Below, in pieces: positions 56,104 to 64,000 of a stretch of 64,000 nt of DNA. Source of the DNA: Lagopus muta (taxonomy: Eukaryota > Chordata > Aves > Galliformes > Phasianidae); contig NC_064442.1 of NCBI RefSeq assembly GCF_023343835.1, positions 18,772,501-18,836,500 of the forward strand. Reading direction: 5' to 3'. The stretch's first letter is position 1. Every line of letters begins with the position of its first letter. The notes under the pieces are model-generated. The model saw nothing but the letters and a program-made list of their open reading frames with translations. It was not told the origin of the DNA and made no database searches. A program made the position numbers and the translations under genes.

Positions 56104-56545
56104 CATAGAATCATAGAATGGCTTGGGTTGGAAGGGACCTCAAGGGTCATCAGCTCCAACCCCCTGCCACATGCAGGGCCACCAACCTCCACGTCTAATA
56201 CCAGCCCAGGCTGCCCAGGGCCCCATTCAAACTGGCCTTGAACACCTCCAGGGATGGAGCTTCCACAGCCTCTCTGGGCAGCTGTTCCAGCACCTCACCA
56301 CTCTCTTGGTGAATTCCCCTCCAGTACTCAACCTCAATCTTCCCTCCCTCAACTTAAAACCATTTCCCCTTGTCCTGCCATTATCTACCCTTGTATTGAC
56401 TCCCTTCCTGTTTGTAGGCTCCTTTTAGGTATTGGAAGGCTGCATCGAGGTCTTGTCCTTCTCCCACCATCCCTATCCCTTCATCCTCCCTCACCCCTGT
56501 GTTCATTTATAGCCAAGGCTGTGTTGGGCCTTTTTATGTTAAGGT
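56104..56545 (-). mobile_element. CR1 LINE 3' fragment
   Basis: The sequence starts catagaatcatagaatggc, then ggttggaagggacctcaagg and ccaaccccctgcc, the reverse complement of a CR1 end. It continues with cttgaacacctccagggatg and cccttgtcctgccattatc. About 440 bases are present, 5'-truncated. Sequence identity to typical CR1 ends looks high, so the copy may be comparatively young. Confidence 0.9.
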
Positions 56546-59500
56546 ATGAGATTGGCAGATTTGCAGACCAAGATTGCAGAGTTACAAGCACAGAGACTTC
56601 TGAAGCGGGAGAGAGACAAAGGTGAGAATCTTCCCACTTGAGATGGAATTAATACGTACTTAGAAGCATGTCTTGTTTGATCACAGGGAGAAGTAGCTGG
56701 GTCCTGGCTCTCGTCCTGTGAAAATTGAGCTGTGACATGTAATTATAAAGGTTTTCATGGCGCGGGGCGAGCCTGAGTCTGGGCAGTGTGGGGCTTTTTC
56801 CACTGGCAGTCCTTTAGGATTCCACTCTGTGCAATCTTCATGTTTCACAGTGCTAAAAACCTCATTTTGAAGTGAGTGAGTGCTGTGGGCTAATTATGGA
56901 AGTATGCATATTTGTGTGCTACAGCTCTGAGATGCTAGAATAATAAATATTTAGCTTACGTGCTGATGAATCTGAAGAGGAGAATTTCAGTCTCAGCTGC
57001 CATTAGACAGCAAGTAGGCAGTGCTGCTAATGCATCTTCAGAAAGCTCTGTGAGACAGAGCGCCCTGTGGTGCATTCTGTGTGCAGAATGATGGCAGAGG
57101 GATTGAGTCCAGTGTGAAGATGGGAGCAGCAAGCTGAGTTAGCTCTTTGCTGCACCCATACCTGAACATAAAGAAAACATTGGTCAGCCTATTGTAGCAG
57201 CAAGGGGGGAAGTAAATACTCCTTGGTTGCTGATAAGACTATTTTTAAAAAATGTTTTGTTTTTCCTTCCTCATTCTCTACGTGCCTTCCAATTCCTCAA
57301 GCAAATAAGGTGTGGGTTCTCCCAGTGCCTTGGTGGATGCATAGCTGCATCATTTTCTGCACTTCACGTGTGTTCAAATATGAAGCACTGCGTGTCATAT
57401 GTATGTGAGTTCAGTGCCAGTTGTGCAACTGGGTATTACCTTGAGGTGAGCAGGTTCTGTATTGCTTTGGCTTGCGTTCATAGGAGGGATGCCCAACAGA
57501 TGAACATTGCAGGTGGAGTTCTTTGGGTTTGCTGTCATACCTTACGCTGGAAGGTGATGGAGGTGCATTCATTCTTGCTGTTTTTCGTTTTTTTTCCCAC
57601 CTTTTTTTGTCTCCAAGTAGCTGGTATGCATGCTGATCTGGTCAAACAATGTGAGCCAGTTGCTGTGGTCTGCAGGGTGTGCCTGCACAAGGTCTTGTTG
57701 CTGTTTGCTAGGCTAAGCTGGAAAAGGGCTAATTATAGAGACAGACTGGGGAAGGAAGGGAACAGGGTCAATTAGAGCATCCAGCACAGTTTCCTTTAAA
57801 TTACTAGTTCAGCTGGATAGATAAAACAATAAAGACACACAGAGTGAGATTTCAGATGCTCTTCTGGAGTCGTGTCAGCAACTACAGCAGACGATATTTG
57901 CAATTTTGGTTGGGTTTGTGAGTAGGGAACGTGTTGAATTAGTAGTTCTGTTAGCAGCGCTGCCAAGTGGAGCTGAGGTAGATAGCACTGCTGTTCCTTC
58001 AGTAGGGTTTTGAGTAGCAGTAGCTTGGGACAGTGGTTTGAATGAGGCAAGGAAATGCGTTGCCCTCAACCGATGAGTAATGGGGGGTGTGATAAAAGAA
58101 CTGTGTGAAGGTTTTCAGCCTAAGATGCAGTATTTCAGATAGAAAAAGGACTACTTTCAGCCATGTGTTTTCTGTGAATGGAAAACGGATCAATCTGGGA
58201 CGTGTTTTGTCCCTACTCTGAGAGCAGGCTGGGGCTGTGCTGCTTTTCCTTGAGGTTGTCTTTGAGATTCAGTAGCTTCTTTCTGGTTTTATGTTGGAAC
58301 TAATTTAGATTAGGGGAAATAGTATTTAAAGAGGTGATGCAGAAGCAGTGTGAGCTTTTGGCTTGTAGTTCTGCAGGTGTGGAATGCAATAAACTCCTAT
58401 GCAGACTGGAATTCGTACAAGTTGGTAAAACCTCTTCAGTTAACACGCTTTTGTCTCAATTTTTCTCCTTTTAGGAAAAAAAAAAAGTGCTGCTTGGCAG
58501 ACCCTCCTCGCCTCTGCGGTGTGTTTCTTTCTTTTGCTGGTCTGAAGCATGCAATTACTCAGAATTACTGTGCAGGAATGAATATGGCAGAGTGAGGAGG
58601 AAAAGCGGGGAGAAAATGCAAAGTTCTGTTCCTGCTTTTCAATCCAGATTGGCAAGTTCCTTCTGCTGGTGCTGTGACTCATCCCAGGCTTCCTTGCTGG
58701 AGGCGACTGCTGGCAGCGCATCAAAGCACCAGCCGTGCTTTCAAACCGGAGTTAACCAGGACTTTTCCTTGAGCAGGGGCTGTTTTTCTTGTCCTGGAAC
58801 CTTTCATGTGCAGGATGAGTCCGTCTCTTAGGGAAATTCTTGATAAACTCTTGGCAATTTGTCTCCAGGTGGAGAAAGGCTTCTCCTGGCATCTCTGAGA
58901 GAGGCACGTCTTGTCCGGAGCATCCTGCCCACCTGGGGCGGGTTGGAGGAGCACCGCTGAGGTCTGTGAGGGCATCACAGAGCAGAAGAGCTTTTCTGCT
59001 TCTAGTTTCTTGTGTTTGTAGAGCTCGTGTTTAGGGTTTCAGTTCAGTTTCTGAGCTTAGTGTGTCAGGTAAAAAATGGTATTTTTTATTGCCTTTTCCC
59101 AAAGGCACGGTTACAGGAACACTCTCATCGAGATTACAATAACTGCAGAGGTTCTCCCATTCTCTCCTTCATTATTCTGGTCAAACTAAAAGTAGAGATG
59201 CTTCTCTCATTACAGTTAAAACCAAGATTGCTTTGAACTTTCCGAACAAGATGTGCTTTTTTTATTAGCTTATTTATCCCTACAAGACAGCTCGAAAGTG
59301 TGAGCAGCTCCACCAGGAGGAGTTTAACCATGATGCCACCAGGGAAACATGCAGCTGGGGCCAGTTACATCCCAGGGGCTCTTACAGAAGAAAGACAGTA
59401 CCTACTGCAAACAGCTTCATCACTTCAGGTGCATCCACAGGAGCTGTCAGGAGGGCAGTGAAACAGCAGCAGGCAGCTCTGGGTTGGCACGGGGTCTCGG

Positions 59501-61823
59501 CACACCTCCAGCCCTCACTGTGGGATTTTGTTTTGTAGGTGTTATGCAAAGAAGGGAAAAGCTTGAGAGAATGTGGAAAGGATGCATAAATGTTTAGAAG
59601 CTGCTTCTCTGGATGTGTGAAGGGAGACTCTTGGAAAACGATGAAAGCGGCTGCTGTTTTCTTCTTAATGGGTTGGAAATGGAGATTGGCATCCTGAGCT
59701 GGCAGAGGAGTCACCCTTTTGATAGTGATCTCAAGTTATACAAGAGGAAGAGCCTTAAAGGTGCGGATAAAAATGTAAAATGAATGCAGTAAGAATGTAT
59801 TAGGTTGCAAGCAAAGAGTGATGCAGTCATTATAAAAACCAACACAAACATATTTTTGCTGCAGCTTTCTGTCAAGTTGAGACGGGCTAAGATTGCTGTG
59901 ATCAGAGGGAAGCTACTCCTGCAGCTGAGGTTAGCACTTGAGACAGGAGTTCTACAAGTGTGGATGAAAGGGAAAAGCATTTATCTTCACTATTTTGTGT
60001 GCTAATGGGAAAAAAACAACAAACAAACGAACCCAAGAAATAGATGGGGTTTTAAGCATTGATGAGGTGGTATCTTAGCTCTGAAACCCAGTCTGTGCTG
60101 ATCCTCCTTACCAGCAAGACCCGTTTTTTTTTCTGTTTCTGTCAGGTTAGCCCTCTCAATTTTGATTTTTCAAGTGGCATTTTAACTGCAGGATCGTTCT
60201 GATTCCTCTGCTGATGCTGCATTGCACACGCATTTCTTTGCTTCGCCCGCATCTTGACTGTTTCCCCTGTGTGACAGAGCCCACAGTGCAGAGCTGCTTG
60301 GGAGGGCTGTTTGTGCATCACCTGCTCCTCCTGCTTCTGATAGTGTGAAATCCCTGCACTTTTGGAGGGCTGCTATTATAATTACAGTTACATGCATCAC
60401 TTTTTCGTATCTTTTTCGGATGGTGCATGCGTGTTGTGCTTTGTGTTGCCTCTTGGTGTTGTGCTCCATTGTTCTGGGGCAATCGGGACATTTTAAAACC
60501 AATTTTTTTGCCGAGTCGCTGAAGCATCACCTTTTAACGTAGGTTTGTTTTTCTGCAAGGAGCAACACAGTGATTGGCAGCAACAGCACTGAAGTTCTTT
60601 TCCACGTGCCTCTGATCTGTCAGCACAACTGCTGATAAGTGTTTGAACAAGCAAGAGAGATCCCTCTGCATTGCTGAGCTCCTGAGCAGTGGTATTTTTA
60701 CACTGTTAGCACAGAATGCAGTATAAACTTGGTGGTGTTTGAAGATCTGCAGTGACAAAGCGTGTGCTTTCCTGGAAGCAGGGTCAAGTGAGAAGTCAAA
60801 TGTTATTTCTGTGGTTCTCCTACTATTCAGCTGCTGAAGTAATAGTTTAGGGGAGAGCATTTCATCACAAGATGTTCTCATTTGTGAGGTGCTCAGAATT
60901 TCAAAATAGTTCTGTTCCTTCCTGTGACTGAGATTTTTGGGCAATCTTTAGGCAGTTCTACTTTAAAACTGTACCCGAGCACGCACTGTGCCTTTCAGTT
61001 GGCGTGTGTGCTGGAGAAGATACTTGTAGTGCTTTGCTAGGTCTGTGCTAATGATGTGGATGAACTGGGGTCTTCTTTAATTCTGTATGATTGCAGATCT
61101 CTGGTCAGGCTCAGCACTGTGATTGATCAACCTTTTTTCCTCCCATGACATGCTTAGCCTTGTCAAAGTGTTAGAAGCAGCTTCAGTTTTCTCTGTTTCC
61201 AATGATTCTGAGTTAACCCTCTTTTCAGGAAATTAGTGGCTTCCTGTAGGCTATTTGTAGTTGCTGCTGGCCGAGAAGAGTGAGGTGATGTCTATGCAAT
61301 GAAATATGATAAAGTGTTGAGGAGGATTAGCTTTTTCCTTTTCTAGGGCTGGGATGGCACAGTTGAGCAGGACGGCGGTTTGGGACCGCGAGCAACTTCT
61401 GCTCTCCTTCGTGTTGCTGCAGTGGGGGCATTGAGCTTTGGTGGAAGGTGAGCCAAAACGAAGTGCTTTTGTTCTCTTGATTTATTGGCTACTTAATTCA
61501 GTTGGAGGTACTGGGATGGTTTTCACTGTTTGCTTAGGAAAGCAAAACCAAATGAAATCCGCTGAGAATCCTTCTTGTTTTAGGGAACTGTGTACGGGGT
61601 CAGGGAGACCACGGTGATTTCACAGCGCAGGTTGTTCGTTGTTGCAGGGACCCTTTTTATGCCCTGGGAACTCACACTGGGGCTGCTCCTTCCTGCTCTG
61701 CGTTCAGCCTCACGCTCTGGACAGGAAGCGGTGAAGGCTGAGCGTGTCTCAGGGCTCCACATGTAATGCACTGCTCGTGCAAGAATAGGAGTTGGGCTTA
61801 AGGGAAGGCTGTAGTCTCATCTC

Positions 61824-61841
61824 GGGGGGGGGGGGGGGGGG
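61824..61841. repeat. G homopolymer (18)
   Basis: An uninterrupted run of 18 G in the presumed MYO9A intron. Confidence 0.9.
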
Positions 61842-64000
61842 AATGGCCATTTTCAGCTCTTTGCCTCCAAGCAGAAGAATTTTAAGACCTCGGTATTAAG
61901 GCTTGACCTACTTGTAGCTGCTTGGACATATGCACGAGGAGGTGAGGATAAAAGAAAGCACTGCAGCTTCTTAACAGAAGAAACACGACACGCTAATAAT
62001 GTGCGTGGCTTGGCAGCACTAAGAGGAAGTTAGAGTAGATGTGAGTACTGGAGACATGGAAATCACTGGGGTGCATTCAGGTTGTTCTGGTGGTCTGTCT
62101 GTCTGCCTGCTCTGCTGTGTCCTTTCATTGCTCTTTGGAGGCATTGTTAAGGGGAAAACTCACAGCATTTATCTTATTTACTGGCATTCAAAGAATATCT
62201 GATGCTATTGTCTGCTCCTTCACACGTGAAATCTAATCTCTGCCTCAATTAGCCTTGGTAATAAGGCTCCTGTCTGATAAGCGAGTAGACAAATATTAGC
62301 GTGTTACCACCAAGGTCTTTATCCTTCACCGAGATACAGTGGCTGAGCTTGAGCACAGGTTATTTATCCACAGAGAACAAACTTATCTGTGTTCCTGAAT
62401 TGCCCCTATCGCACAATGAGCTCTCCTGCCCCGAGCCAAGCCAGATTTGGTTGGATGGCACCAAGAGCCCTTCTGTATCACACAAGTGAAATATTTTCCC
62501 CACTTTTCCATATGTACGGTATTTCTGGTGCTGCCTACGACATGCATGCAGAAAATGCATAAAGAATCCAGTGTTTGCGGGCAGCTCCACGTCAGCCTGA
62601 GCTTTCCAGCAGCGTGTCTGAAATATGCACAGCTCGTTCATTCCTGCCTCCGCAGCCCAGCAACCTGCTGAGGAGGAGGATGGTGGGGGGCACCAGCAGT
62701 TTGTTGTCACTGCACGTGAAACACTTGTCCATCGTACAGCCTGAGCCTGGATATGCCTGAGCACCAGTGAGGTGCAGTGCTACCAGGGTGCTGGAGGTCG
62801 TGATGTGAGTTTGTTTGGTGAGGGAAAGAGAGAGAAAATTGCTTCCAGGGATGATCCTGCAGCTGGTTGGAGAGAGCTCTGCTGAGGCACAGGCGGTTCA
62901 GACAGACGAGGTTTCTTCTTAATACAGCTCTTATCCAAGCTTTATGGCACAGGGCAGTCCTTTTCAAAGCAGCGCCAGGGCTTCCCTTGGAAAGCTCCCT
63001 CTTATTCTCTCTTCCTAACCACAGTAACTCAAGCCATGAAGCCATGGTGTTTATTTTTTTCCTTTTTTTTGGTTTTTTTTAATATTCTCCCTTGCCAAAA
63101 TAGCCTTATCAGTTTTACATTTCTCCTCATTCGTACTTTAAACGTCCTAGTGCCATCACTTGGGCTCGAGTCCTTAATGTCTTGGTTCTTTCTATTGGCT
63201 CGTGCTGGTGTTTTGCTCAGGATGTGGTGCAGGGCTGATGAACCTACGTAACCTCAGAGATGTAAGAGAACTGAAAGCGTAAGGAAAGTGATGTAGCAGA
63301 GCGTGTAGTTTGGTGAAATCAGTAACCAGATCAGCACATTGTGCTGTGGTGGCATCCTTGGCGAGTGGAGATGGTGGCTTGTTGTACAAAGCAGTCATCA
63401 GCTTGGGTGATTTGAAGTGGAAGTACTTCAGGATTCTTTTAGTTATGCATGAAAACAAAAACCTTGTACTAATTGTGAAAGCTTCTTTTGTGCCAGGGCT
63501 TTGGCCTGGTTTTCATCTCCCCGGTGCTCCTGAGGATGTCTGCCCACAGAAGTGGTAGGACTAAAGCTGCCCAGCATCTTCTTGTTCCTCCTTGAGCTGC
63601 CTTCTGCCTGTGCCATCCACCTTCAAATTGAGCTGGTGATGCCTGTTGACATCACTTTGAATCTTTGCTGGGAATGCCTAGAAATGTGCTCAGCTTGTTG
63701 GTCTGTAGCTGACTTCATAGCGAGCCCACTGTGGTTTGCTGTCCTCGTTTCTGATTGTAGAAAGCAACCGCTGTAGGAGCTGCTGTGTGATCCCAGGAGA
63801 TCCCACTCCATGGGGATGCTGCATTCTCTGCAGGAGCCTGCTGTCCTTGTGGGTGTACTCCAGTGTCTCTCATCCACCTGGGTGAAAAAGCAGCTGCTTT
63901 CATTTGTCCTGACAAACAAAACAAGCAAGGGTCAGCTTGAAGTGAGGTCTCATCCACTGCCCACTGACACGGAGAGCTGCAGCTGGGACCTGCTGGGATC

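Larger units (their letters stand above)
49151..64000 (+). other. MYO9A: Presumed MYO9A intron 1
   Basis: Fifteen kilobases without a recognised coding exon. It contains a C-run at 49586-49603, a perfect 18-base tandem duplication at 52978-53013, an A/C-rich patch near 53526-53560, one CR1 copy and a G-run at 61824-61841. The rest is single-copy AT-rich sequence, in contrast to the GC-rich left half of the window. Confidence 0.5.

Noticed and set aside
49151-64000. MYO9A coding exons or an endogenous retrovirus in the last 15 kb
   Set aside because: No myosin motor or RA-domain sequence, no long terminal repeat pair and no retroviral protein motif could be recognised; only CR1 is clear.

Overview
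This is vertebrate nuclear DNA from a bird, most likely a galliform (fowl-like) species. Three things support this. CR1 LINE tails ending in the typical ATTCTATG repeats occur at four places. The spliced pyruvate kinase protein follows my memory of chicken PKM almost residue for residue, with a few substitutions that suggest a relative rather than chicken itself. The gene order matches the human 15q23 block CELF6-PARP6-PKM-GRAMD2A-SENP8-MYO9A. All exon calls were made by hand from reading frames, GT/AG sites and phase.

Layout. Positions 1-8.76 kb hold the 3' part of CELF6 (+), an RNA-binding splicing and translation regulator, with a candidate internal alternative first exon in a CpG island at 1.3 kb. 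PARP6 (-), a mono-ADP-ribosyltransferase, fills 9.4-17.56 kb in 22 coding exons; its introns carry a GGGAT pentamer array, two CR1 pieces and a 40-bp minisatellite. About 2 kb of degenerate repeat and promoter separates it from PKM (+), 19.6-36.6 kb, the glycolytic pyruvate kinase with the mutually exclusive M1 and M2 exons both intact. GRAMD2A (+), an ER-plasma membrane contact protein, follows about 0.3 kb after the PKM poly(A) signal and runs to 43.96 kb. SENP8 (-), the NEDD8 protease, has a single coding exon at 47.3-47.9 kb. A CpG island at 48.6-49.5 kb appears to be a bidirectional promoter for SENP8 and, by synteny, MYO9A (+). From 49.15 kb to the end I see only non-coding sequence, read as the first MYO9A intron.

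The genes are not a pathway; they are a conserved linkage group. PARP6 and PKM are head to head, CELF6/PARP6 and GRAMD2A/SENP8 are tail to tail, and PKM/GRAMD2A are tandem. From memory of the human map, PARP6 points the same way as CELF6 and PKM there, so its opposite orientation here suggests a local inversion. The most unusual sequence features are the G-rich pentamer array just inside a PARP6 splice donor, a long overlapping upstream frame in the GRAMD2A mRNA, inverted pentamer arrays before the CELF6 alternative start, and an exact 20-bp tandem duplication in the PKM promoter. I recognised no endogenous retrovirus, tRNA, rRNA or CRISPR array.
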